Assembly: GCA_964386705.1 (NCBI GenBank)
Contig: CAYLTY010000002.1
Coordinates: 50,578 to 114,577, forward strand
From: AM-0621 sp964386705
GTDB lineage: Bacteria; Planctomycetota; Planctomycetia; Planctomycetales; Planctomycetaceae
DNA length: 64,000 bases
Direction: 5' to 3'
Within the stretch, counting starts at the first letter, position 1. The number at the start of each line of letters is the position of its first letter. Below the pieces are notes generated by a model. That model was not told where the DNA came from. It ran no database searches and saw nothing but the letters and a program-made list of their open reading frames with translations. Made by a program: the position numbers and the translations under genes. Below are positions 53,434-61,948 of the stretch, in pieces.

Positions 53434-53450
53434 TTCAGGTGGAATGAAGA

Positions 53451-53711
53451 ATGGGACGATCGCTGAAGAAGGGCCCTTACGTAGACGAGCGACTGGCGGC
53501 AAAGCTCAGTGCTGGCGCGAAGGGTGAAACGCTGAAGACTTGGGCTCGACGTTCGACAATTTCTCCTGACTTTGTCGGTCACACAATTCTGGTGCATAAC
53601 GGTCGAGCACACATTTCCGTGTACGTCACGGAAGATATGGTTGGACACAAGCTCGGTGAGTTTGCTCCGACCCGAACGTTCCGGGGCCACGGTGCCCGGG
53701 GTAAGAAGTAA
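53451..53711 (+). CDS. rpsS: 30S ribosomal protein S19
   Basis: 86 residues. S19 forms the 30S head with S13. Conserved MGRSLKKGPYVDERL, TWARRSTISPDFVGHTILVH and the C-terminal GEFAPTRTFRGHGARGKK are intact. Starts 17 bases after rplB. Confidence 0.97.
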   Translation: MGRSLKKGPYVDERLAAKLSAGAKGETLKTWARRSTISPDFVGHTILVHNGRAHISVYVTEDMVGHKLGEFAPTRTFRGHGARGKK

Positions 53712-53731
53712 CGCTTTGGTGTGAGCATACA

Positions 53732-54076
53732 ATGCAGTACAGATGCACAAGTAAATATCAGCCGATGGCGCCGACCAAAGTGCGTCGCGTTATTCACGAC
53801 CTCACGGGTCGTCGAGTGAGCGATGTGCTGGACCTGTTGAGTGCTGTTCACAATCGCGCGGCGGATGTGGTCGTCAAGGCCATTAAGAGCGCGGCGGCGA
53901 ACGCGGCTGAAGCCGGAGAGCGTCAGCCAGGCGACTTGCGGATTGTTGAGATCGTGGCCGATCAGGGTCCCGCTCGTAAAACGATCCGTGCGAAGTCGCG
54001 AGGTATGGCATACGTCGAGCGCGCTCGAACTTGCCATGTGAGAGTTGTTCTTCAAGACCGCTCTCAGAAGCCATAA
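53732..54076 (+). CDS. rplV: 50S ribosomal protein L22
   Basis: 114 residues. L22 lines the exit tunnel with its beta-hairpin. Core segments PTKVRRVIHDLTGRRVSDVL, VKAIKSAAANAAE and the loop region GPARKTIRAKSRGMAYVERA are present. Follows rpsS by 20 bases. Confidence 0.96.
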   Translation: MQYRCTSKYQPMAPTKVRRVIHDLTGRRVSDVLDLLSAVHNRAADVVVKAIKSAAANAAEAGERQPGDLRIVEIVADQGPARKTIRAKSRGMAYVERARTCHVRVVLQDRSQKP

Positions 54077-54094
54077 CGCAGAGGATTTTAAGAC

Positions 54095-54796
54095 ATGGGT
54101 CAGAAAGTACGCCCAACCGGCTTTCGAATTGGCATCACTGAGCCTTGGCGAAGTCGATGGTACGCCCCGAAGGGCACGTTTGCGGATCTCTTGGCTGAAG
54201 ATGCCGTACTGCGAAAGTACATCTCCAAGAAGTACCACTTCGCTGGCATCAGCCGCGTCGAGATCGAGCGAACTCTGGATCAGGTTTCGGTGCTGCTGTT
54301 GACCAGCCGTCCCGGTATCCTGATCGGCCGCAAGGGGCAGGAAGCGGATCGAGTTAAGGCGGAGCTGGAAACTTTGACGGGTCGTCGCATCGACCTGAAG
54401 ATTGTCGAAGTCTCCAATCCGAATATGGATGCGAGCCTGGTGTCTCAGGACATTGCCTCGCAGTTGGAAAAACGCGGTTCTTTCCGAAGGACCGTCAAGA
54501 AGGCGATTGAGCAGGTTGTGGACAGTGGCGCGCTGGGCGTGAAGGTCGAAGTGTCCGGTCGACTCGGTGGCGCTGAAATGTCTCGCACAGAGAAGGCCGT
54601 GAAGGGTTCAGTGCCGCTCGGAACGCTGCGGCGGCACATTGACTACGGTTTCTCAATTGCTCAGACGACGATGGGCGTCATTGGTGTCAAGGTTTGGATC
54701 GATCGCGGCGATTACAGTGTAAAGGGTGACGGACATGGCACTAATGCCAAGACGGGTGAAGCATCGCAAAAGCCAAAGAGGGCGTTTAAAAGGTAA
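54095..54796 (+). CDS. rpsC: 30S ribosomal protein S3
   Basis: 233 residues. The N-terminal domain MGQKVRPTGFRIGITEPWRS, the KH domain motif LIGRKGQEADRVKAEL and the C-terminal domain GAEMSRTEKAVKGSVPLGTL identify S3. The tail SQKPKRAFKR is typical of planctomycete S3, which supports this frame to the end. Its last 62 bases are also the start of rplP in another frame. Confidence 0.97.
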   Translation: MGQKVRPTGFRIGITEPWRSRWYAPKGTFADLLAEDAVLRKYISKKYHFAGISRVEIERTLDQVSVLLLTSRPGILIGRKGQEADRVKAELETLTGRRIDLKIVEVSNPNMDASLVSQDIASQLEKRGSFRRTVKKAIEQVVDSGALGVKVEVSGRLGGAEMSRTEKAVKGSVPLGTLRRHIDYGFSIAQTTMGVIGVKVWIDRGDYSVKGDGHGTNAKTGEASQKPKRAFKR

Positions 54797-55154
54797 CGCC
54801 TTCCGTGGCAACCGCGTATGTTTCGGTGATTTTGGCCTCCAGTCCCTCGAGTCGGGATGGGTGAGTGCGCAGACCATCGAGGCTTGTCGTATCGCGATTA
54901 TGCAATACATTCGCGGCGAGGGAAAACTTTACATTCGTATGTTCCCTCAGAAGTCCGTGACGGCGCGTCCTCTGGAAACTCGTATGGGTACCGGTAAGGG
55001 TGAGCCTGATCACTGGGTGGCTGTGGTGCGGGCCGGGGCGATCATGTTTGAAGTGTCCGGCGTCTCCAAAGTGGGCGCTGTGGAATGCTTCGGACGCGTG
55101 GCCCACAAGCTCCCCTTGAAATGCAAATTGGCACCCCGTGACTTTGCTGGCTAA
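54735..55154 (+). CDS. rplP: 50S ribosomal protein L16
   Basis: 139 residues from ATG 54735 (MALMPRRVKHRKSQRGRLKG), with GGGTGA upstream inside rpsC; ATG 54744 would be a three-residue shorter choice. L16 contacts the A site. Conserved GDFGLQSLESGWVSAQTIEA, GKLYIRMFPQKSVTARPLET and MGTGKGEPDHWVAVV are complete. The overlap with rpsC is 62 bases, and the canonical following genes rpmC and rpsQ are missing: rplN begins after only 23 bases. Confidence 0.96.
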   Translation: MALMPRRVKHRKSQRGRLKGNAFRGNRVCFGDFGLQSLESGWVSAQTIEACRIAIMQYIRGEGKLYIRMFPQKSVTARPLETRMGTGKGEPDHWVAVVRAGAIMFEVSGVSKVGAVECFGRVAHKLPLKCKLAPRDFAG

Positions 55155-55177
55155 ACAGCTGGGATGTTGAGACTGTC

Positions 55178-55546
55178 ATGATTCAGATGCAGACTGTTGT
55201 TGATGTTGCTGATAACAGCGGCGCTCGCGTGGCTCGGGTTATCAAGGTCCTTGGTAACACTGGCCGTCGTTATGCGTCCGTCGGCGACATTATCATCGTG
55301 AGTATTCAGAAGAGTATGCCGCAAGGTAACGCGAAGAAGGGTCAGGTGGCTCGCGGCGTGATCGTGCGAACCCGCCGCCCCACGCGTCGCATGGACGGCA
55401 GCTATGTGCGATTCGACCGTAATGCAATCGTACTGATTGACAAGGACGGCAATCCTCGTGGGACACGCATCTTTGGTGGTGTGGCCAGAGAGTTGAGAGA
55501 CCGGAAGTACGCGCGAATCGTAAGCCTCGCCGAAGAGATTGTGTAA
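55178..55546 (+). CDS. rplN: 50S ribosomal protein L14
   Basis: 122 residues, full length. MIQMQTVVDVADNSGARVAR, KGQVARGVIVRTRRP and the C-terminal RDRKYARIVSLAEEIV are typical. L14 sits at the subunit interface. It directly follows rplP and directly precedes rplE, so both S17/L29 and L24 are absent from their usual places. Confidence 0.97.
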   Translation: MIQMQTVVDVADNSGARVARVIKVLGNTGRRYASVGDIIIVSIQKSMPQGNAKKGQVARGVIVRTRRPTRRMDGSYVRFDRNAIVLIDKDGNPRGTRIFGGVARELRDRKYARIVSLAEEIV

Positions 55547-55561
55547 AGATCGGAGATTGCT

Positions 55562-56113
55562 GTGGGTCAGTCGCGATTGAAAGCGCGTTTCCAGGACGCC
55601 GTTGTTCCGCAATTACAGCAGGAACTCGGCGACAAGAATCGGCACTCGGTGCCGCGGGTAACGCGCATTGTTATTAGCATGGGTATCAAGACGGCCAGTT
55701 CCGACGCCAAGCGGCTCGAAGCGGCATTGGCCGATCTTGGTGCGATCAGTGGTCAGAAGCCGGTTGTCTCGAAGGCCCGGTTGGCGATCTCGGGTTTCCG
55801 TCTGCGTGAAGGGATGGAAGTCGGTGCGTTCGTGACGCTGCGTAAGGAACGCATGTACGAATTCCTCGATCGTTTGATCTCCGTGGCCCTGCCACGCGTT
55901 CGCGACTTTCGTGGATTGAATCCGAAGTCGTTCGATGGTCGGGGGAATTTCAGCTTTGGTCTGTCCGAGCAAGGCATCTTCCCTGAAATCGAAGGCGACA
56001 AGATCACCTATCAGCAGGGTATGAACATCACGATTGTGACGACTGCAGGAACGAATGATCGAGGCCGTGCGCTGCTGAAAGCGATCGGCATCCCTTTTAA
56101 GCGACCGGAGTAG
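55562..56113 (+). CDS. rplE: 50S ribosomal protein L5
   Basis: 183 residues from GTG 55562 with GGAG upstream. L5 binds 5S rRNA. Conserved VPRVTRIVISMGIKTASSD, RDFRGLNPKSFDGRGNFSFG and GMNITIVTTAGTNDRGRALL confirm it. It follows rplN by 15 bases where rplX (L24) normally lies. Confidence 0.97.
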   Translation: MGQSRLKARFQDAVVPQLQQELGDKNRHSVPRVTRIVISMGIKTASSDAKRLEAALADLGAISGQKPVVSKARLAISGFRLREGMEVGAFVTLRKERMYEFLDRLISVALPRVRDFRGLNPKSFDGRGNFSFGLSEQGIFPEIEGDKITYQQGMNITIVTTAGTNDRGRALLKAIGIPFKRPE

Positions 56114-56123
56114 GGGTGATTTA

Positions 56124-56309
56124 ATGGCGTCAAAAGCTAAGATCGCTAAGGCTAATGCGGTTCCAAAATTTAGTTCTCGTATCGAACGACGATGTGGTCA
56201 GTGTGGCCGACCGCGAGCTGTTTATCGCCGGTTTGGACTCTGTCGAATCTGTTTTCGAAACGCGAGTTTGGACGGATTGATTCCAGGCGTCCGCAAAGCG
56301 AGTTGGTAG
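56124..56309 (+). CDS. rpsN: 30S ribosomal protein S14, zinc-binding type
   Basis: 61 residues. The short type Z form has zinc ligands C24/C27 and C40/C43 (CGQC and CRIC) and ends in the conserved GLIPGVRKASW. E. coli uses the longer zinc-free form. Starts 10 bases after rplE. Confidence 0.97.
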   Translation: MASKAKIAKANAVPKFSSRIERRCGQCGRPRAVYRRFGLCRICFRNASLDGLIPGVRKASW

Positions 56310-56332
56310 TCGTTTGATTTGGAAGGTTTACT

Positions 56333-56725
56333 ATGGCGTCGGTTGAGCAGTTTGCGACTCGCGTACGAAATGCAGTTTCGCGGGGGGCGACCTCGGTGGA
56401 AGTGGAAGCATCGAAGCTGAACGTGAGTTTGTCTGCCGCGCTCAAGCGCGAGGGCTTCCTCGACAGCGTCGAAAAGTTGGAAGACAAGGGGCCGGGCACC
56501 AAGTGCAAGTTGTGGTTCAAGGTCGGGCGCGACCTGAAGCCGCTGCTGACGTACATTGAGGCGGTCAACTTCCCCGGTCGTCGTCAGTACCTGCCGGTTA
56601 AGTCGATTCCACGACTGAAGGCGGGCGCGGGCGTGGTGGTGATTTCGACGTCGCAGGGCGTGTTGACGGGCCGCGAGGCTCGCAGCAAGTCGGTCGGTGG
56701 CGAATTGTTGCTCAAGATTTGGTGA
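56333..56725 (+). CDS. rpsH: 30S ribosomal protein S8
   Basis: 130 residues. S8 binds helix 21 of 16S rRNA. The N-terminus MASVEQFATRVRNAVSRGAT corresponds to the usual DP..DMLTRIRNA but lacks the DP/DM part. The C-terminal core VVISTSQGVLTGREARSKSV and GGELLLKIW is canonical. Starts 23 bases after rpsN. Confidence 0.95.
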   Translation: MASVEQFATRVRNAVSRGATSVEVEASKLNVSLSAALKREGFLDSVEKLEDKGPGTKCKLWFKVGRDLKPLLTYIEAVNFPGRRQYLPVKSIPRLKAGAGVVVISTSQGVLTGREARSKSVGGELLLKIW

Positions 56726-56743
56726 GATAAAGGCGGGTTTGTA

Positions 56744-57283
56744 ATGTCTAGGCTTGGTGCTAAGGCGATTGATATTCCAGGTGGCGTGCAGGTTGCTGTG
56801 GCGGCGGACGAAGTCGTTGTCACGGGCAAACTGGGCAAACTCTCCGTGAAGAGTCACGCTGGTCTCGCAATCGAAGTTGACGATGCTCAGAAGAAGCTGA
56901 AGGTCACGAACCAGAAGGCGCACGGAGCAATTCACGGGCTGATGCGAGCCTTGCTGGCGAATGCCGTTAAGGGCGTCAGCGATGGCTTCGAGAAGAAGTT
57001 GGAACTGCAAGGCGTCGGTTATCAGGCGAGCCTGGTCAAAGGTGAATTGAAGCTGACAGTTGGCTTCGCTAACCCGGTTTTGCTGAAGGTGCCAGAAGGT
57101 TTGAAGTGCGTGGTCCCGGATCCGACACACATCAATGTGTCCGGAGTGGATCGCCAGAGTGTGGGACAGTTCGCCGCGACGGTGCGTGGCGTGCGTCCGC
57201 CGGAACCCTACAAAGGCAAGGGTATCCGTTACGTTGGTGAATACGTTCGTCGTAAGGCTGGTAAGGCCTTCGGTGCTAAATAG
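56744..57283 (+). CDS. rplF: 50S ribosomal protein L6
   Basis: 179 residues. L6 lies near the factor-binding site. Both repeats are visible, with KGVSDGFEKKLELQGVGYQA and the C-terminal RGVRPPEPYKGKGIRYVGEY and VRRKAGKAFGAK. Starts 18 bases after rpsH. Confidence 0.97.
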   Translation: MSRLGAKAIDIPGGVQVAVAADEVVVTGKLGKLSVKSHAGLAIEVDDAQKKLKVTNQKAHGAIHGLMRALLANAVKGVSDGFEKKLELQGVGYQASLVKGELKLTVGFANPVLLKVPEGLKCVVPDPTHINVSGVDRQSVGQFAATVRGVRPPEPYKGKGIRYVGEYVRRKAGKAFGAK

Positions 57284-57298
57284 TCAGGGGCAGGTTTC

Positions 57299-57667
57299 GT
57301 GAACAGACTTGATCGTATTTCTGAGGCGAAGCGTCGCCGCCTGGCCCGTGCCAAGAAGTTTGCGGCGCTCAAGGGTAAGCAGGACGTCCGCGTCTGCGTT
57401 TCGCGGTCGAACCGCGACATGTTCGCTCAAGCGGTGCGCGTATCCGACGGTGCCGTGGTGGCTGGCGTGAGTGCTCGCAAGCTGTTCGGTAATCCGAAGG
57501 AAGCTGGCGGCGGCATTGCAGTCGCTGAGAAGTTGGGCGCGGAACTGGGGAATCGCTTGCTCGCCGCTGGCGTGCAGCAGGTGTTCTTCGACCGCACGAT
57601 GTTCTTGTATCACGGTCGCGTCGCTGCTGTGGCCACTGGATTGCGTTCTACCGGCGTGTTGCGCTGA
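57299..57667 (+). CDS. rplR: 50S ribosomal protein L18
   Basis: 122 residues from GTG 57299. L18 binds 5S rRNA. RLARAKKFAALKGKQDVRVC, NRDMFAQAVRVSDGAVVAG and the C-terminal FDRTMFLYHGRVAAVATGLR are typical. Between rplF and rpsE. Confidence 0.96.
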   Translation: MNRLDRISEAKRRRLARAKKFAALKGKQDVRVCVSRSNRDMFAQAVRVSDGAVVAGVSARKLFGNPKEAGGGIAVAEKLGAELGNRLLAAGVQQVFFDRTMFLYHGRVAAVATGLRSTGVLR

Positions 57668-57692
57668 GCTTTGAGAAATAGGAAGACACAAA

Positions 57693-58196
57693 ATGGCGGC
57701 TGGTGAGCGTATCGAACACGTGGTACAGATTCGGCGAAGTGCCTGCGTGGTCAAAGGCGGTCGACGATTTAGCTTTGGCGCGCTGGTGGTGGTCGGTGAC
57801 GGCAATGGCAAGGCCGGTTGGGGATATGCGAAGGCGGGCGAAGTGCCGCAGGCTGTCGAGAAGGCCGTGCGTGAAGCCGAACGCCGCATGACGAAGTATC
57901 ACCTCGTCGAAGCAGGCGGTGGTGGCGTCAGCATTCCTTATCAGCTTGAAGGCCGTTGCGGCGCGTCTCGTGTTCGCCTGATTCAGGCCAAGGGTGGTAC
58001 TGGTTTGATCGCCGGCGGTGCCGTGCGAGCAGTGCTAAATGCGGTCGGTGTGACTGAAATCCTGTCGAAACTCCACGGATCGACGAACAGCGTCAACGTG
58101 GTTAAAGCTGTGTTTGATGCTCTGGAGGCCAGCGAAGACGTGCATGCGTTGGTGGCCGCGCGAAATCCCGAGCCGATTAGTAAGGGAGACGCGTAA
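57693..58196 (+). CDS. rpsE: 30S ribosomal protein S5
   Basis: 167 residues. S5 shapes the mRNA entry and decoding fidelity. RRSACVVKGGRRFSFGALVV, GKAGWGYAKAGEVPQAVEKA and the C-terminal LSKLHGSTNSVNVVKAVFDA are conserved. Its TAA overlaps the next ATG by one base. The usual following rpmD (L30) is absent. Confidence 0.97.
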   Translation: MAAGERIEHVVQIRRSACVVKGGRRFSFGALVVVGDGNGKAGWGYAKAGEVPQAVEKAVREAERRMTKYHLVEAGGGGVSIPYQLEGRCGASRVRLIQAKGGTGLIAGGAVRAVLNAVGVTEILSKLHGSTNSVNVVKAVFDALEASEDVHALVAARNPEPISKGDA

Positions 58197-58633
58197 TGGT
58201 CGGTCTACATGAATTCGGCGGCAAGATTGGCCGTCGTCCTAATCGCAAACGCGTCGGTCGCGGAGTCGGCAGCGGGCTCGGCAAGACAGCCGGATACGGC
58301 TCGAAGGGTGCTGGCAGCCGCAGCGGTCGTCACTCGAAGCGCGGTTTTGCTGGCGGTCAAAAGCCTCTGTATCGTCAGATTGCCAAGCGCGGCTTCGTGG
58401 GACCTCCATCCGACGTGGTGGAAGTCACTCTGAAGATGATCGCCGGAAACTGTACGGGTGAAGTGAGCCGCGCGACGCTGCTGGCTCTCACCAACGGTCG
58501 TCCGACTACTGTTGTGCGTGTCGTGGGTTCTGGCGAATGCACCGGGCTGAAGTCGGTGGAAGCCAATTACTTCACGGCTGGTGCTCAGGCCTGCTTGACA
58601 TCGAATGGTGTTACCGCCGTTCAGGTGAGGTGA
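58196..58633 (+). CDS. rplO: 50S ribosomal protein L15
   Basis: 145 residues. The basic Gly-rich N-terminus KRVGRGVGSGLGKTAGYGSK and RSGRHSKRGFAGGQKPLYRQ are canonical. ATG overlaps the stop of rpsE by one base (TAATG), implying coupled translation. Its stop is three bases before secY. Confidence 0.96.
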   Translation: MVGLHEFGGKIGRRPNRKRVGRGVGSGLGKTAGYGSKGAGSRSGRHSKRGFAGGQKPLYRQIAKRGFVGPPSDVVEVTLKMIAGNCTGEVSRATLLALTNGRPTTVVRVVGSGECTGLKSVEANYFTAGAQACLTSNGVTAVQVR

Positions 58634-58636
58634 TCC

Positions 58637-59926
58637 ATGATGGCCGAGTTGATCGCCTTGCTTCGGGTGCCCGAAGTCAGGCGACGCCTAATCGTGACAG
58701 CAGTACTTGTGGCGGTGTACCGGATGGGATTCTGGTTGCCGCTGCCTTTGCTGAATCAGGCCGAGTTGGCCAAGCAGGTGTCGCAGGGTGCGATGGGTGA
58801 GCTGTTGTCGGTCTTGGCCGTCGTGACAGCGTCCGACATCGGTAGTGCGACTATCTTCGGCTTGGGCGTGATGCCTTATATTTCCGCGTCGATTCTGTTT
58901 CAGTTGCTGGGCCAGGTTTACCCGGCTCTGGCTGAAATGCAGAAGGAAGGCGAATCTGGGCGCCGCAAGATCAATGAATACACGCGATATGCCACCATCG
59001 TTTTGTGCTACGTACAAAGCTTTGTCTGGCTGAGTTCGTTGACGAAATATCCTGGAGTTCTGCAACCGGGCGCGTCTGGCTTCGGCTGGATTGCGTCGTC
59101 CGCATTGGTGATGACTGCGGGAACCGCAGTGCTGATGTGGCTGGGTGAGCAGATTGACGCCTTTGGATTGGGCGGTGGCGTGAGCCTTCTAATGGTTGTC
59201 GGCATTATTGCCCGACTGCCAGTTGCGATTGGTCAGGTGCTGGATCCGTTCTTGCGTCAAGGGGTGCGGCTGGGCGGCGACAGCGGAGCCGAAACCGTAT
59301 TGCTGTTAGGCGCTGGGTTTGTGGCGATTGTGGCTGGAGTGGTGGTGTTGAACTCGGCTCAGCGGAAGATTCCGGTGGAGTCCAGCAAGCACCGCGGAAT
59401 GACCGGTGGACAATCGCTGCCGCTTAAGCTGAACCAGTCGGGCGTGATGCCGGTGATCTTCGCATCCAGTTTGCTGATGCTGCCGGGATTCATCTTTGAG
59501 TGGCTGGCCGGGCGAGTGGATTCACCGTGGGTGCAGGTGGCGCGAGAGTCGTTTGCCTCTGGTACGGGTTTAGCGTACCTTTTGTCGTTCATTCTGTTGG
59601 TTTACTTCTTTAGCTTCTTCTGGACGTCAGTGGCGTTCAATCCGAAGCAGGTAGCTGACGGGTTGCGGGATTCAGGCGTGTTCGTGCCGGGATACCGTCC
59701 AGGTCCGCGGACAGAAGAGTTTCTGGAGCGGGTTGTGATCAGAGTCACCGTCATTGGTGCCACTGGTCTGATCATCGTGGCAATTCTGCCGAATCTGGTT
59801 TCATCGACGTTTGGCGTCGGACGCATGTTGTCCGGTTTCTACGGTGGAACGGGTTTGCTGATCGTCGCGAGCGTGGTGCTCGATCTCAGGCAGAAGCTGA
59901 AGAGCTACCGCGTCTTTTCAAAGTGA
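58637..59926 (+). CDS. secY: Protein translocase subunit SecY
   Basis: 429 residues, ten predicted transmembrane helices. SecY forms the channel for protein export and membrane insertion. SASILFQLLGQVYPALAEMQ, KEGESGRRKINEYTRYATIV, the fifth cytoplasmic loop with SAQRKIPVESSKHRGMTGG, and LPLKLNQSGVMPVIFASSLL are conserved. adk, map and infA, which usually follow it, are absent: rpmJ starts 18 bases on. Confidence 0.97.
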   Translation: MMAELIALLRVPEVRRRLIVTAVLVAVYRMGFWLPLPLLNQAELAKQVSQGAMGELLSVLAVVTASDIGSATIFGLGVMPYISASILFQLLGQVYPALAEMQKEGESGRRKINEYTRYATIVLCYVQSFVWLSSLTKYPGVLQPGASGFGWIASSALVMTAGTAVLMWLGEQIDAFGLGGGVSLLMVVGIIARLPVAIGQVLDPFLRQGVRLGGDSGAETVLLLGAGFVAIVAGVVVLNSAQRKIPVESSKHRGMTGGQSLPLKLNQSGVMPVIFASSLLMLPGFIFEWLAGRVDSPWVQVARESFASGTGLAYLLSFILLVYFFSFFWTSVAFNPKQVADGLRDSGVFVPGYRPGPRTEEFLERVVIRVTVIGATGLIIVAILPNLVSSTFGVGRMLSGFYGGTGLLIVASVVLDLRQKLKSYRVFSK

Positions 59927-59944
59927 GTGGAACGGGGTTGTGTT

Positions 59945-60061
59945 ATGAAGGTCCGGAGTAGCGTCCGAGTGCTCTGCGAGCACTGCAAAGTGGTGCGACG
60001 GCATGGCGTGATGCGCGTGATTTGCAAGGCCAACCCAAAGCATAAGCAGAGGCAGGGTTAA
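59945..60061 (+). CDS. rpmJ: 50S ribosomal protein L36
   Basis: 38 residues: begins MKVRSSVRVLCEHCKVVRRH and ends PKHKQRQG. Zinc ligands are C11, C14, C27 and H33. The zinc form is kept. It is two bases before rpsM. Found by reading the gap, as it is short. Confidence 0.97.
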   Translation: MKVRSSVRVLCEHCKVVRRHGVMRVICKANPKHKQRQG

Positions 60062-60063
60062 GT

Positions 60064-60447
60064 ATGCCACGTATCCTTGGTGTTGATATTCCGCAGAACA
60101 AGCCAGCATATGTGTCGCTGAGCTACCTCTACGGTGTCGGTCGTCGTAACGCGATTGACGTGCTGAGGACGATCGGTGTTGATCCGACGATCCGTGCGTC
60201 GTCGCTGAGCGACGACGACGTGGCTCGCATCAACGTACTGCTCGAAGCTGAGTACGTCGTTGAAGGTGCGCTGCGTCGTTCAGTCCAGCAGGACATTGGG
60301 CGTCTGCGTGACGTGCGCTGCTACCGCGGCTTGCGACATCGTCGCAGTCTGCCGGTGCGTGGTCAGCGAACCCGCACGAACGCCCGCACACGCAAGGGCG
60401 TGAAGAAGACAGTGGCCGGCAAGAAGGGCGTGAAGGATCTGAAGTAG
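60064..60447 (+). CDS. rpsM: 30S ribosomal protein S13
   Basis: 127 residues. MPRILGVDIPQNKPAYVSL and the C-terminal RCYRGLRHRRSLPVRGQRTR followed by TNARTRKG are canonical. S13 bridges the 30S head to the 50S. Starts two bases after rpmJ. Confidence 0.97.
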   Translation: MPRILGVDIPQNKPAYVSLSYLYGVGRRNAIDVLRTIGVDPTIRASSLSDDDVARINVLLEAEYVVEGALRRSVQQDIGRLRDVRCYRGLRHRRSLPVRGQRTRTNARTRKGVKKTVAGKKGVKDLK

Positions 60448-60481
60448 TAGGATTGCATCGTCATCTGATCGGGAGTGTGTT

Positions 60482-60862
60482 GTGGCTCGTGGTGTAAAAA
60501 AGAAGATTCGCAAGAACGTTGTTAAGGCGATTGCGCACGTTAAGGCAACGTTCAACAACACGATTGTCTCCGTGACGGATCTCAGTGGGGACGTGCTGTG
60601 CTGGGTCAGCGCCGGAAGCGCTGGCTTCAAGGGAAGCCGTAAGAGCACGCCGTTCGCCGCTCAACGAGCTGCTGAACTGTGTGCCGAGAAGGCCTCGAAG
60701 TGCGGAGTTCGCGAAGTCGAAGTTCGCGTGACGGGTCCAGGTGCGGGCCGCGAAAGTGCTCTGACTGGCATGCAGTCGTTCGGCATTTCGGTGCGCTGCA
60801 TTGAAGATGTGACGCCATTGCCTCACAACGGTTGCCGGCCGCGTAAGCGTCGCCGCGTCTAA
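60482..60862 (+). CDS. rpsK: 30S ribosomal protein S11
   Basis: 126 residues from GTG 60482 with GGGAG upstream. FNNTIVSVTDLSGDVLCWVS, KSTPFAAQRAAELCAEKASK and PLPHNGCRPRKRRRV are conserved. S11 lines the mRNA exit. It is followed by rpoA, so rpsD (S4) is missing from the alpha operon. Confidence 0.97.
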   Translation: MARGVKKKIRKNVVKAIAHVKATFNNTIVSVTDLSGDVLCWVSAGSAGFKGSRKSTPFAAQRAAELCAEKASKCGVREVEVRVTGPGAGRESALTGMQSFGISVRCIEDVTPLPHNGCRPRKRRRV

Positions 60863-60911
60863 ACCTTGTGGTGCTGATTAATATCTGTGGATGTAGCAGA
60901 GAGGTAGTACT

Positions 60912-61928
60912 GTGAGAATTCGATGGCGAGGACTGGAACTCCCGAGTCGCATGGCGCGGGACGTTGATAGTTCAACTGCTACGTATGCGAAGTTCACCAT
61001 TGAGCCGTTTGAACGCGGCTTTGGTTCCACAATCGGAAACAGCCTGCGTCGCGTGCTGCTGTCGAGCCTTGAAGGCGCGGCAGTGTGCAGCCTGCGAATT
61101 GCCGGCGTGAGTCATGAGTTTTCGAGCATTCCCGGCGTGGTGGAAGATGTCACCGACATCTGCCTGAACGTGAAGGGTTTGATCGTTAAGCATCACGGCA
61201 CCGGCCCGCGCACGATGCGCGTGGATCGTCACAGCCGTGGCGTCATCACTGGTGCTGACATTGTTTGTGACGATCAGATTGAGATCCTGAACCCTGAGCT
61301 GGTCATTGCGACTCTCACCGACGACGTGCCGTTTTCGGCCGAGTTCGGTGTGGAAGTTGGCCGCGGATTCACGACCGCCTCTGAACGTTTCGCGGCTGGC
61401 GTGGATGTCGGCGTCATTGCGTTAGACGCTTGCTTCTCGCCGGTTGTTCGAGTGCGTCACTCAGTGGAAGAAACTCGTGTTGGTCAACGTACCAACTTCG
61501 ATCGTCTGGTTCTGGAAGTCTGGACCGACGGCACGGTCAGCCCGGAAATGGCTGTCGTCGAAGCCGCTAAGATCCTCCGCAAGCACTTGGGCGTGTTCGT
61601 TGGATCTCGCGATGGTCTCGGTGAGAGCGCGGCAGATGGCGGGCTGCGAGGGATGTCCGAAGCGACGGGCTATGCTCCTGTCGACTTGGAACTGGAAGAG
61701 AAGTTGGGCATGAGCTTGGCCGAACTGAATCTGTCGGTGCGTGCGACCAACTGCCTGGAGTCGGAAGGCATCAGCAGCGTTCGCGAACTGGTGTCTCGCA
61801 CGGAAGATCAACTGCTGCAGGTTCGTAACTTCGGTGAAACGACGTTGACTGAAGTTCGCGAGCGATTGACTGGTATTGGGCTTCGCTTAGGTATGCGAGT
61901 GCCGAAGGGTTCGAAGGGTGCTCGTTAA
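60912..61928 (+). CDS. rpoA: RNA polymerase alpha subunit
   Basis: 338 residues from GTG 60912, preceded by GAGGT. The N-terminal assembly domain has FGSTIGNSLRRVLLSSLEGA and GVVEDVTDICLNVKGL. The C-terminal domain (about 265-325) that binds UP elements has LNLSVRATNCLESEGISSVR and LLQVRNFGETTLTEVRERL. The linker is of normal length. Follows rpsK by 49 bases. Confidence 0.98.
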   Translation: MRIRWRGLELPSRMARDVDSSTATYAKFTIEPFERGFGSTIGNSLRRVLLSSLEGAAVCSLRIAGVSHEFSSIPGVVEDVTDICLNVKGLIVKHHGTGPRTMRVDRHSRGVITGADIVCDDQIEILNPELVIATLTDDVPFSAEFGVEVGRGFTTASERFAAGVDVGVIALDACFSPVVRVRHSVEETRVGQRTNFDRLVLEVWTDGTVSPEMAVVEAAKILRKHLGVFVGSRDGLGESAADGGLRGMSEATGYAPVDLELEEKLGMSLAELNLSVRATNCLESEGISSVRELVSRTEDQLLQVRNFGETTLTEVRERLTGIGLRLGMRVPKGSKGAR

Positions 61929-61948
61929 GCGAAAGTGCGAGGGGACAG

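Noticed and set aside
56222..57130. 302-codon minus-strand open frame across S8 and L6
   Set aside because: S8 and L6 on the plus strand are certain.
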